A stretch of DNA of 64,000 nucleotides from CAYNST01 sp964434105 (GTDB lineage: Bacteria; Pseudomonadota; Gammaproteobacteria; Pseudomonadales; Cellvibrionaceae), in the NCBI GenBank assembly GCA_964434105.1, contig CAYSTJ010000010.1, positions 1-64,000 of the forward strand, read 5' to 3'. The position numbers and the translations under genes are program-made. The notes beneath the pieces are model-generated. The model did not search any database. It worked only from the letters and a program-made list of their open reading frames with translations, and was not told where the DNA came from. Positions 43,930 to 52,235 of this stretch are shown here, one piece after another; position 1 is the first letter of the stretch; every line of letters starts with the position of its first letter.

Positions 43930-46431
43930 ATGACTTCCTGGTTTAGCGAAATATTCGACAAGAGCAGTTACTTTATGCCCCATGGGCACTGCTATCTATG
44001 GATACCCGGCCTGCTGTGGCTGCATGTCATTTCCGATATTCTGATCGGATCAGCCTATTTGGGTATTTCACTGATTCTTTATGTGCTGGTGCGGCGTTTG
44101 AAACTGCCGTTCAGCCCGCTGTTTATCGCTTTCGGTCTGTTTATCGCACTGTGCGGACTGACGCATTTCGTGGCAGTGTGGACTGTCTGGAACCCGGATT
44201 ATGTCGCATCCGGTCTGGTCAAAGGTGCAACCGCCGCCGCCTCGGTTGCCACGGCCGCTGGCCTGTTCATGGTACGGTCACAACTGGAAGATGTCGTCGC
44301 TGCCGCACGGCTGTCAGAACAGCGACGGGTGGAACTGGAAAACACCTATGCCGAACTGCAGGCGTTATACCAGAAAAACAAGGAACTGGATGAACACAAG
44401 ACGCGGTTTTTTGCCAATATCTCCCACGAATTGCGGACACCCCTGGCTCTGATCATTGGCCCGGCTGAACAAATGAAGCGGGAAGCCGGTCTGACGCCGG
44501 CACAACAGCAACAGCTCGATACCATCAGCCGTAACAGCAAGAGCCTTCTGAGGCAGGTTAACGATCTGCTGGATATCGCACGCCTTGAAGAAGGCAAGAT
44601 GCCGATGCATTACGCCGAAACAAATCTGGTGCCGTTGATGGCACGCATAACCAACCGGTTTGAGCTCGCGGCGGATCAACGGGGGATAACACTGTCGCTC
44701 AACACACCCGATACGCTGGTAGCGGAAGTTGACCCCAACATGTTTGAGCGGGTCTACATCAACCTGCTCTCCAACGCGCTTAAGTTCACTGCCGCGGGCG
44801 GCGCTATCGATGTTAACCTTGTACAGGTTAACGATCAGGTCGATTTATCGGTGAAAGATACGGGAATCGGCATAGCCGCCACAGAAAGGGACGCCATATT
44901 TGACCGGTTTCGGCAGGTAGACGGGAGTGCAACACGCACCCGGGGCGGTAGCGGCCTGGGGCTGGCGATTGTAAAAGATTTTGTAGAATTGCATAAAGGC
45001 GCCCTGCATCTGGACTCGGAATTGGACCGGGGTTCGACTTTCCGGGTGACGCTACCATTGCATGCACAGACCTCCACGCCATTTCTCTCCGGCGCAGGCC
45101 CGGACAGCTCGGACAATTACTCACTCAGTGACGCCAGTGAGGTCGCCCTGGACAGTTCGGTGCAACTACTGGAATTGGCGGACGATGGCCCGGATGTTGC
45201 TTCGCAGCCCTCAGGGGATGTTTCACAGTCCCGCAAAGCGACCGTCCTGGTAGTGGAAGATACTGCCGAAATACGACGTTTTATAGTGAATATCCTGCAG
45301 GAGACTTATCACGTGATAACCGCGCACGACGGCCGGGAAGGTTTGCAGAGGGCGCTGACGGACATGCCCGACCTGGTAATTACCGATATCATGATGCCGC
45401 ATATGAGCGGCGACGAATTGGTCACTGCGCTGCGCGGACACCCCGAATTCGACAACCACCCCATTCTGCTGCTGACGGCAAAGGAAGACGATGAACTGCG
45501 GGTCGACCTGCTTCAGTCGGGCGCGCAGGATTATCTCACCAAACCGTTCATGCCGCAGGAACTGCTGGCACGCGCCAGTAACCTGGTAGCGGTAAAACGC
45601 GCCGGTGACGAGTTGCGCGCCGAAATGGCAAGCGCATCCAATAATGTGGAAGAACTTGCAGTACAGCTCACGGCGCGACACCGACAGTTGCAGGCCGCGC
45701 TGGAAGCGACTGAAGTTGCCCGGGCACAGGCGCAACAGGCCAGTGAGGTGAAAACCCGCTTTCTCGCAATGATTTCCCATGAGATGCGCACCCCGCTTTC
45801 TACGCTTTCCATGAATGCCCAGCTCCTCGGCCGGACGGCGAAAGCGTCCGGCCTGGGCGCGGACGCACAACTGGATCGAATGATACGCGCGACCCACCAA
45901 TTGACCACCATGATTGAAGGTTTGCTGGAGTACTCACGCATGGAGACTGGCAAACTTGAGCCCCGTCCTGGCGACGTGGATGTGGTTGAGCTGGCGCGGG
46001 ATGTTGTGGATATGGGCCAATTGCAGATACTGTCGCGGGATATCAAACTGGAGCTGGACAGCCCGAAATCGCTTCCGCGGATCGTAACCGATGTGCGGCT
46101 GCTGCGTGTGGCAATGAACAATCTGCTGTCCAACGCTTTGAAATTTACGCAATCCGGTACCGTTACGTTGCGTGTGATGCAGGACACTGACACACAGTAT
46201 TTTGAAATGCACGATACCGGAATAGGTATCGACGAACATGATCTTGAGCGGATATTCCATCCCTTCGAGCAACTGGAGCCGGTGCAACATAAGAGTACGC
46301 CGGGTGTCGGGCTGGGTCTGGCACTGTCCCGGGAAATAATGGAAGCGCTGGGCGGGCGTATCGAAGTATCTTCCCGCAAGGGCGAAGGCAGTATCTTTCG
46401 TCTGTGCCTGCCGGTACTGACACCGCCGTAA
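43930..46431 (+). CDS. Hybrid histidine kinase with ethylene-receptor-like membrane domain
   Basis: 833 residues from the ATG eight bases after GGAG. Order: three membrane helices (22-118) resembling the plant/cyanobacterial ethylene-binding domain, a coiled coil, HisKA with H166 (SHELRTPL), HATPase (NLLSNALKF, DTGIGI, GSGLGLAI), receiver domain 437-550 with D486, a second coiled coil, a second HisKA with H617 (SHEMRTPL), and a second HATPase. The copper-site residues of ETR1 (D25, C65, H69) line up with D36, C75 and H79. Two kinase cores in one chain are unusual. The response regulator downstream is probably a partner. Confidence 0.88.
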   Translation: MTSWFSEIFDKSSYFMPHGHCYLWIPGLLWLHVISDILIGSAYLGISLILYVLVRRLKLPFSPLFIAFGLFIALCGLTHFVAVWTVWNPDYVASGLVKGATAAASVATAAGLFMVRSQLEDVVAAARLSEQRRVELENTYAELQALYQKNKELDEHKTRFFANISHELRTPLALIIGPAEQMKREAGLTPAQQQQLDTISRNSKSLLRQVNDLLDIARLEEGKMPMHYAETNLVPLMARITNRFELAADQRGITLSLNTPDTLVAEVDPNMFERVYINLLSNALKFTAAGGAIDVNLVQVNDQVDLSVKDTGIGIAATERDAIFDRFRQVDGSATRTRGGSGLGLAIVKDFVELHKGALHLDSELDRGSTFRVTLPLHAQTSTPFLSGAGPDSSDNYSLSDASEVALDSSVQLLELADDGPDVASQPSGDVSQSRKATVLVVEDTAEIRRFIVNILQETYHVITAHDGREGLQRALTDMPDLVITDIMMPHMSGDELVTALRGHPEFDNHPILLLTAKEDDELRVDLLQSGAQDYLTKPFMPQELLARASNLVAVKRAGDELRAEMASASNNVEELAVQLTARHRQLQAALEATEVARAQAQQASEVKTRFLAMISHEMRTPLSTLSMNAQLLGRTAKASGLGADAQLDRMIRATHQLTTMIEGLLEYSRMETGKLEPRPGDVDVVELARDVVDMGQLQILSRDIKLELDSPKSLPRIVTDVRLLRVAMNNLLSNALKFTQSGTVTLRVMQDTDTQYFEMHDTGIGIDEHDLERIFHPFEQLEPVQHKSTPGVGLGLALSREIMEALGGRIEVSSRKGEGSIFRLCLPVLTPP

Positions 46432-46472
46432 GCAGGCAGCGTGAAGATCGAATCATTGAATGAGTGGTATGT

Positions 46473-46835
46473 ATGTGTAACGAGATTTTAATCGTCGATG
46501 ACGATCCGGATTTGAGGGAAACAATGAAAGATCTGCTGACGTTCGAGGGCTTCAAGGCCACCACGGCAGGCAACGGCGTTGAAGCCCTGGAACAAGTCAC
46601 GCAGCAGGAAAAACCGTGTCTGGTTTTATTGGATTTGATGATGCCGGTTATGGACGGCTGGCAATTCCTGGAGATCCTGGAAAAGCAGCATGGACAGATA
46701 TTGAGTCGTTTGCAGATAGTCGTGGTGTCGGCGGTAGCCGATCTATCGGCCCTGCAAAACCGGTATCGCTGCAAGGTCATGAAAAAGCCGGCGGATGTGC
46801 AGAGCCTTGTCGCCATCGCCCGACAGTATTGCTGA
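46473..46835 (+). CDS. Single-domain response regulator (CheY-like)
   Basis: 120 residues; the ATG at 46473 is preferred over a GTG three codons earlier. A complete receiver domain and nothing else: ILIVDDDPDLRETM, phospho-acceptor in CLVLLDLMMPVMDG (about D53), the switch threonine/serine region VVVSAVAD and KKPAD with the conserved lysine. It lies 41 bases after the hybrid kinase and should receive phosphate from it, acting by protein contact since it has no output domain. Confidence 0.9.
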   Translation: MCNEILIVDDDPDLRETMKDLLTFEGFKATTAGNGVEALEQVTQQEKPCLVLLDLMMPVMDGWQFLEILEKQHGQILSRLQIVVVSAVADLSALQNRYRCKVMKKPADVQSLVAIARQYC

Positions 46836-47028
46836 CCGGCGTTCTTCGCGCTCCGGTTCAACCGGCGGTTCCAGGGTGTCAGCGCACTATGCCTGCGTCG
46901 GGGTCCTCCCTTTAGGAAATAACGGTCGCTAACTTAGGGCGTACGATCAATGCCACCCAGGAAGCGGCGGAACGCGTATGCGCATCACGGTCTTCATGTC
47001 TTTGCTCAAAGTGCGCAGATAAAATCGC

Positions 47029-47034
47029 TATAAT
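47029..47034 (+). promoter_or_regulatory. Consensus -10 element upstream of the NlpC/P60 gene
   Basis: TATAAT, 61 bases before the start codon. No good -35 hexamer at 16-18 bases upstream; TTTGCT at 47001 is too far. Otherwise 46836-47095 holds no gene. Confidence 0.35.
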
Positions 47035-47095
47035 CCGAGTAATAGCGAGAAAGTAAAACCCATGACGGGATACGCGATCGGGAGGTGCTGAAGAT

Positions 47096-47740
47096 ATGCC
47101 TGTTAAGCTGCTTGTTTGTTTGAGCGTGGTGCTGATGATAATGCCAGGCTGTTCGCGGTTTTCCGACGTAAAACCATCGACATCAAGCCGGGACGTTTTG
47201 TCACCGCCCGCGCCGGTCGGTCCAGGCTCCGGCCACGTGGCCAGTGTGTTGCAGCAACAGTATTCGGAATGGGCGGGTACGCCGCATCAGTGGGGCGGCA
47301 TGAGCAAGCAGGGTGTGGACTGCTCCGGCTTTGTCCACATTACCTACCGGGACAAGCTGGGGTACAGCCCGCCACGCACCACCAAAGCACTGGCGCAATG
47401 GGGCCGGCAGGTAGACCACCGCCGGCTGCAGCCGGCCGATTTGCTGGTGTTTCGCACGGGCATCAAGGCGCGGCATGTAGGCATCTATCTCGGCAACCGG
47501 CAATTTATGCATGTGTCAAGCAAGCGCGGCGTCATGATTTCATCGCTGGACGACCATTACTGGAGCCAGCGATTCTGGCAGGCGCGCCGCCCGGAAGGGC
47601 TCTCGGTGTCTATTCTGCCTCCGGCTTCCCCTTCGAACGCGCTTGCGCAATGTCCGCTTCCAGCTGCTGCGACATGGCCTGAATCTGCGGCAGCACATTG
47701 GCCAGTGCCTGCTGCGATATGGCCATGGACTCCTGCATAA
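47096..47740 (+). CDS. NlpC/P60 family lipoprotein, cell-wall endopeptidase
   Basis: 214 residues with ribosome site GGAGGTG. The signal peptide has lipobox MPGC (cysteine 19). The NlpC/P60 domain spans about 50-165: catalytic C76 in DCSGFV, H127 in RHVGIYLG and H139 in FMHVSSKRGV. It should cut gamma-D-glutamyl-diamino acid bonds in peptidoglycan. Family members such as E. coli NlpC end right after the WQARR motif, seen here at 161-165. The extra 49-residue Ala/Pro/Trp-rich tail is read from the reverse of the convergent DUF2059 gene and looks like stop-codon loss. Confidence 0.88.
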   Translation: MPVKLLVCLSVVLMIMPGCSRFSDVKPSTSSRDVLSPPAPVGPGSGHVASVLQQQYSEWAGTPHQWGGMSKQGVDCSGFVHITYRDKLGYSPPRTTKALAQWGRQVDHRRLQPADLLVFRTGIKARHVGIYLGNRQFMHVSSKRGVMISSLDDHYWSQRFWQARRPEGLSVSILPPASPSNALAQCPLPAAATWPESAAAHWPVPAAIWPWTPA

Positions 47741-48122
47741 TCACCGGCAGTTTTTCCAGGGTTTTTCGTCCGGTATCGGTTTTGTAGAAATTGATGAGAT
47801 CCCGTATTTCCGTATTGGTGAAATGCGCACCGTAGATCGACTTGATAGGATCTTTAACTTTATCCCAGTTCAACTCCTCCCGCATCAGCTGCATCATTTT
47901 GGAGTAGTATTCGTCGAATATGGGCTGCTCCTTTGGCGCCACGCCCATCTGCTCTCCCATGTCCTGCAGCATCACTTCCATCTGTGAATACATGTTTTCC
48001 ATCATGGCGGCCGCGTCCGTCAGATTCAGCAACTCTTCGATATTGCGATTTTTACCGGCATCGTCGGCATGCGCCCACATGGCAGAGGACGCCAGCACAA
48101 CGGCCAAAAATAATTTTTTCAT
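47610..48122 (-). CDS. DUF2059 periplasmic protein
   Basis: 170 residues with signal peptide MKKLFLAVVLASSAMWAHA. All helical, carrying the DUF2059 core YGAHFTNTEIRDLINFYKTDTGRKTLEKLP in successive parts and a long coiled end (ISQQALANVLPQIQAMSQQL). Function unknown in the family. Its last 44 codons overlap the NlpC/P60 gene tail to tail, 131 bases in all, an unusually long convergent overlap. Confidence 0.88.
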   Translation of the reverse strand: MKKLFLAVVLASSAMWAHADDAGKNRNIEELLNLTDAAAMMENMYSQMEVMLQDMGEQMGVAPKEQPIFDEYYSKMMQLMREELNWDKVKDPIKSIYGAHFTNTEIRDLINFYKTDTGRKTLEKLPVIMQESMAISQQALANVLPQIQAMSQQLEADIAQARSKGKPEAE

Positions 48123-48141
48123 TCAATGGATCCCTTTGTTG

Positions 48142-49230
48142 TCAGTGAGTTGTAGAGGCAGTCGATCTGTCCTCGGAAACCGCGGCTTCTTTACCGTGCT
48201 CGGTAACCTTGATCCAGTGCCCGGCGGCCGGCTCCACTTCAAAGCGTGCCCACTGGCGGAACTCGGCGCGCAAGCAGATGCCGGTCAGGTAGCTCTGATT
48301 GCCGGCAACGACCTTATAGATGACTTTATCACGGGACGGTTCGCGTTCGCCCGAATTATCTATCACTTGCCGGACACTCCACAGATTTCCGAGACGGCCA
48401 TTGCTGTAGAAGCGGCCCGCGATAATTTCAGCAGGATGGGTCACACTTTTTTCCGCATGCTGCCGCGCGCGCTCCAGCAAATCAGTCAGCCCTTCTGAAG
48501 TCACATCAAAATAGGAATCCAGTTCGTGCATGGCGGCGGAAAAATCCTCCTGGGTTAATTCGTAATGGCGATCGGAGGGCGCCGTAAAGGTGGTCGGTTT
48601 ATGGCGATGCGTAAGATGCGCGGGGTAGCGGCGCCACGCGAACAGGCTATTGAACAGCACCGCGATTAACAGCAGGATCAGCGTATTGATCAGAATCGGG
48701 AAGAGGAGGTAATGAAAGCCCAGGGCATGCACTTGAGACCCGCCTATGACCGCCGTCAGTGCTGTGGCACCGCCAGGCGGATGTATACAGCGCAGGTAGT
48801 GCATCGCACCCACAGCAAGGCCGACGGACAGCGCGGCACTGACCGGGGTATCTCCCAGAAACCGATAACAGCTGACACCGACAGCAGCTGAAATCAGATG
48901 CCCGCCAACCAGGGCCCACGGCTGCGACAGTGCACCCTGAGGCACCGCAAATAACAGGACAGCGCTGGCGCCCATCGACGCAACAACCAGATAGCTGGCC
49001 GCCAGGTCAAGGAGTCCGAGCTTGTATATGACGAGGCTAAGCAGCGCAACGCCGAGCATGCCCAGCGTTGCGCCGACGGCTGAAATCAGCTTCTCGTTAT
49101 GACTGGTGGTATTCTCGGCCCAACCGACCAACAGTCGTCCTTCGGCAAACCATGGGCGCCACGCGCCCGTTGCGATGACCTTGCGCCAGCGCTTCCTGGC
49201 GAGCCGTTTTCGCCGCGTCAACTTCGCCAT
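48142..49230 (-). CDS. HPP-family membrane protein
   Basis: 362 residues. Four to five membrane helices at about 48-195 carry the HPP motif in RCIHPPGGATALTAVIGG. The basic N-terminus (TRRKRLARKRWRKV) is cytoplasmic. A C-terminal soluble domain of about 150 residues (YELTQEDFSAAMHELDSYFDVTSEGL and VIYKVVAGNQSYLTGICLRAEFRQWARFEV in parts) is not a CBS pair as in some relatives. HPP proteins have been linked to nitrite or other anion transport in plants and cyanobacteria; the role here is unproven. Confidence 0.82.
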   Translation of the reverse strand: MAKLTRRKRLARKRWRKVIATGAWRPWFAEGRLLVGWAENTTSHNEKLISAVGATLGMLGVALLSLVIYKLGLLDLAASYLVVASMGASAVLLFAVPQGALSQPWALVGGHLISAAVGVSCYRFLGDTPVSAALSVGLAVGAMHYLRCIHPPGGATALTAVIGGSQVHALGFHYLLFPILINTLILLLIAVLFNSLFAWRRYPAHLTHRHKPTTFTAPSDRHYELTQEDFSAAMHELDSYFDVTSEGLTDLLERARQHAEKSVTHPAEIIAGRFYSNGRLGNLWSVRQVIDNSGEREPSRDKVIYKVVAGNQSYLTGICLRAEFRQWARFEVEPAAGHWIKVTEHGKEAAVSEDRSTASTTH

Positions 49231-49641
49231 ACCGCTATCGCGCCCACCTCATGCACCAATCGGGGGCGCATTCTAGAAGTTAAGCGCCCCGCTTACAACC
49301 GCTTCTCAACGGCGCGGCGCAGCCGGCAATTGCATCGTGTGCTGGTGTCGGTATAATGCGCGCCATCTTCCAGGCAGGCCGCATCATGACTTATTCTTTC
49401 CCCGGCAGCACGCCGCCTTAGCCTCCACGCTTTCTGCAGTACGACGTCATCACATCCGGATGGTTATAGGGTGTATTTCCTCGCCTGCACAATCGGGTTT
49501 TTCATGCCCTGTAACAGGCGCATCTGCGTCTTTTCTCTTGATAACGACTGTCTCGCCCTGCTTCCATGATGCGGTATGCGCAATGGCTGACAGAATCCAC
49601 TGGCGGAAACGGCGCGAAGTGGCTGTAAAAAAGGTATAACC
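49231..49641. other. Intergenic region between divergent HPP and SulP genes
   Basis: About 410 bases. Contains a recognisable promoter (49330-49357) facing the SulP gene; no gene seen. Confidence 0.5.
49330..49357 (+). promoter_or_regulatory. Sigma-70-like promoter toward the SulP operon
   Basis: TTGCAT at 49330-49335, a 16-base spacer, then TATAAT at 49352-49357. Implies a leader of about 280 bases before the SulP start. Confidence 0.5.
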
Positions 49642-51135
49642 ATGTTGCTTTCTTCAAACAAAAACGAATGGTTTGGCAATATTCGCGGTGATTTGCTTTC
49701 CGGTCTTGTGGTTGCGCTTGCCCTGATTCCCGAGGCTATCGCATTTTCGATTATCGCCGGCGTCGACCCGCGGGTGGGTCTGTACGCATCTTTCTCGATT
49801 GCGGTCATTATCGCATTCGTTGGCGGGCGCCCCGGTATGATTTCTGCCGCCACGGGCGCCATGGCGCTTCTGATGGTGACACTGGTCAGGGAGCACGGCC
49901 TGCAGTACCTGTTGGCGGCCACATTGCTGACCGGCGTTCTACAGATTATTGCCGGCTATCTGAAACTGGGTAACCTCATGAGCTTTGTTTCGCGCTCGGT
50001 AGTCACCGGTTTTGTCAATGCGTTGGCCATACTGATCTTTATGGCGCAGTTGCCGGAGCTGACCAATGTTACCTGGCATGTCTACGCCATGACCGCCGCC
50101 GGGCTGGCGATAATTTATTTGCTGCCTTATGTTCCGGTTGTGGGCCGCATTGTCCCGTCACCGCTGGTTTGTATTGTCGCGCTGACCCTTGTCGCGCTGT
50201 TGGCGGGCCTGGACATACGCACTGTCGGTGACATGGGTGAGCTACCGGACACCTTGCCCGTCTTTCTCTGGCCAGACGTACCCTTGAACCTGGAGACTCT
50301 GTTTATCATTCTGCCCTATTCCGCGTCGCTGGCCGTGGTCGGTCTGCTGGAGTCCATGATGACCGCCACGATTGTGGATGACCTGACCGATACGACCAGC
50401 GACCGCAATCGCGAATGCAAGGGCCAGGGCATAGCCAATATTGGGGCGGGCCTGCTGGGTGGTATGGCGGGCTGCGCCATGATTGGCCAGTCGATGATCA
50501 ACATTAAATCCGGCGGTCGCGGCCGGCTGTCAACCCTGGCGGCGGGCGTCTTTCTTCTTGTACTGATTGTGTTTCTGGGGCCCTGGCTGGCTGTTATCCC
50601 GATGGCGGCGCTGGTAGCTGTTATGATTATGGTATCCATAGGAACCTTCAGCTGGGGTTCGATCGTCAACCTGAAAAAGCATCCGCTGTCGACCAATATC
50701 GTCATGGTTGCGACAGTCGCTGTTGTGGTCGCAACCCACAATCTGGCTTATGGAGTGCTGGTCGGTGTGCTGCTGGCCGCATTGTTCTTTGCCAATAAGG
50801 TGAGCCATTTCATGTATGTCGCCTCTGACCTTGACGACAGCGGCAAGACGCGTACCTATCGTGTCGCAGGTCAGGTATTCTTTAATTCGGCGGACAAGTT
50901 TGTGGCTTGCTTTGATTTTCGGGAAGCCGTCGACAACGTTGTTATTGACCTTGGTCATGCGCACTTTTGGGACATTTCGGCCGTCGCGGCGCTGGACAAA
51001 GTTGTGGTCAAGTTCCGCCGGGAGGGTGCCGAAGTACAGGTCATTGGTCTTGACGACGCCAGTGCCACCATCGTGGACCGCTTTGGCGTCCATGACAAGC
51101 CGGAAGAAATAGATAAAATACTGGGAGGACACTGA
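49642..51135 (+). CDS. SulP-family anion transporter with STAS domain
   Basis: 497 residues. The SulP core has ten or more membrane helices: GDLLSGLVVALALIPEAIAFS at the start (the signature first helix), GLYASFSIAVIIAFVGG and ISAATGAMALLM, SRSVVTGFVNALAILIF, and ESMMTATIVDDLTD. The C-terminal STAS domain (about 415-497) contains VIDLGHAHFWDISAVAALDKVV. Such proteins carry sulfate, bicarbonate or other anions with Na+ or H+. The shared TGATG junction and the linked stress protein suggest a bicarbonate- or stress-related role, as inference. Confidence 0.9.
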   Translation: MLLSSNKNEWFGNIRGDLLSGLVVALALIPEAIAFSIIAGVDPRVGLYASFSIAVIIAFVGGRPGMISAATGAMALLMVTLVREHGLQYLLAATLLTGVLQIIAGYLKLGNLMSFVSRSVVTGFVNALAILIFMAQLPELTNVTWHVYAMTAAGLAIIYLLPYVPVVGRIVPSPLVCIVALTLVALLAGLDIRTVGDMGELPDTLPVFLWPDVPLNLETLFIILPYSASLAVVGLLESMMTATIVDDLTDTTSDRNRECKGQGIANIGAGLLGGMAGCAMIGQSMINIKSGGRGRLSTLAAGVFLLVLIVFLGPWLAVIPMAALVAVMIMVSIGTFSWGSIVNLKKHPLSTNIVMVATVAVVVATHNLAYGVLVGVLLAALFFANKVSHFMYVASDLDDSGKTRTYRVAGQVFFNSADKFVACFDFREAVDNVVIDLGHAHFWDISAVAALDKVVVKFRREGAEVQVIGLDDASATIVDRFGVHDKPEEIDKILGGH

Positions 51136-52016
51136 TGAAAAATATAAGAAACACAGTACTCGCCTGCATCGACGGTTCCACCTACAGCGAAGCCGTCGTT
51201 GATTACTCGGCCTGGGTTTCGCGCACAGTCGAAAACCCGCTGAAACTGCTTCACAATATCGATCATCGTCATACACCGGTCACCGATCTCAGTGGCAATA
51301 TCGGGCTGGGCACCCGCGAAAGCCTTATGGAGGAATACACCGAGCTGGAAGCCAAGGCCACCCGGCTACTGATGGAGCAGGGCAACAATATGCTCGACCG
51401 GGCGCTGGAACGAGCCATACAGCAACAGGCATTCAAACCAACGGCACTCCAGCGCCATGGCAACCTGGCGGATGCGCTGATCGATATGGAAGATGAAATA
51501 CGCGTCCTCGTCATGGGCGTGCGCGGAGAGGATCACGAAAATCGCCAGAATCGCCTTGGTGCGCAACTGGAAACCGTCATTCGTTCCATGCAACGTCCGG
51601 TACTGGTGGTCAATCGCCCCTTCACTGCGCCCCCACAGCGAATCATGCTGGCCCACGACGGCAATGATGCCGCGCACAAGGGCGTTGACTGGATTGCCAC
51701 CAGCCCGTTGTATCGCGGTATGTGCTGTCATATCGTTCACGTGACCAAAGATGGCAGGGCGGAAAAAACGGGCAAGCCGGAGAAAGATTCGCTGCGCGCC
51801 GCCGCCGACCGACTCGCATCCGCTGGCCTGGACGTCGTTACCGCCAATCTGCATGGCAATGTCGATCAGGCATTACACCAGTATCAGCAGGAGCAGCAGA
51901 TCGATATGACTGTCATGGGTGCGTTCGGGCACAGCCGCCTCCGGGAATTGCTGTTCGGAAGCCTCACCGTGAAGATACTGTGTAGTGCACAGGTGCCCCT
52001 GTTGTTACTAAGATAA
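51135..52016 (+). CDS. Tandem universal stress protein (two UspA domains)
   Basis: 293 residues, ATG overlapping the SulP stop by one base. Domain 1 (about 1-145) opens with TVLACIDGSTYSEAVVDYSAW and ends with RVLVMGVRG and RPVLVVNRP. Domain 2 (about 155-293) opens RIMLAHDGNDAAHKGVDWIA and ends with the ATP-loop style VMGAFGHSRLRELLFGSLT and VPLLLLR. The second domain keeps the G-2x-G-9x-G(S/T)-like nucleotide loop; the first has a weaker one. The stop codon lies within the first unit of a tandem repeat. Confidence 0.92.
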   Translation: MKNIRNTVLACIDGSTYSEAVVDYSAWVSRTVENPLKLLHNIDHRHTPVTDLSGNIGLGTRESLMEEYTELEAKATRLLMEQGNNMLDRALERAIQQQAFKPTALQRHGNLADALIDMEDEIRVLVMGVRGEDHENRQNRLGAQLETVIRSMQRPVLVVNRPFTAPPQRIMLAHDGNDAAHKGVDWIATSPLYRGMCCHIVHVTKDGRAEKTGKPEKDSLRAAADRLASAGLDVVTANLHGNVDQALHQYQQEQQIDMTVMGAFGHSRLRELLFGSLTVKILCSAQVPLLLLR

Positions 52017-52166
52017 GCTGTTACTAAGATAAGCTGTTACTAAGATAAGTTGTTGCTGTTGCTGAGGTGAACAGTTACCTGAGGTGAACAGCTACACCTG
52101 AGATGAACTGCTACCTGAGATGAACTGCTACCTGAGATGAACAGTTACCTGAAATGAATTGCTATT
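52004..52166. repeat. Tandem-repeat array after the stress-protein gene
   Basis: Three 16-bp units GTTACTAAGATAAGCT (from 52004, 52020 and 52036) and then six 17-bp units of the type CCTGAGATGAACTGCTA (about 52062-52166). The two unit types are similar and likely share an origin. The first unit contains the last codons and TAA of the stress-protein gene. It fills the convergent gap before the RND gene. Confidence 0.88.
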
Positions 52167-52235
52167 GCGGTGAGTTGTCGCGGTCGCGGCATGGATAACA
52201 GCCAGGTTCGCGCCGTCAACTGTTCAGTCATCGGA

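Noticed and set aside
52004..52166. Possible CRISPR array
   Set aside because: Units are contiguous 16-17 bp tandem repeats without spacers, and no cas genes are present.
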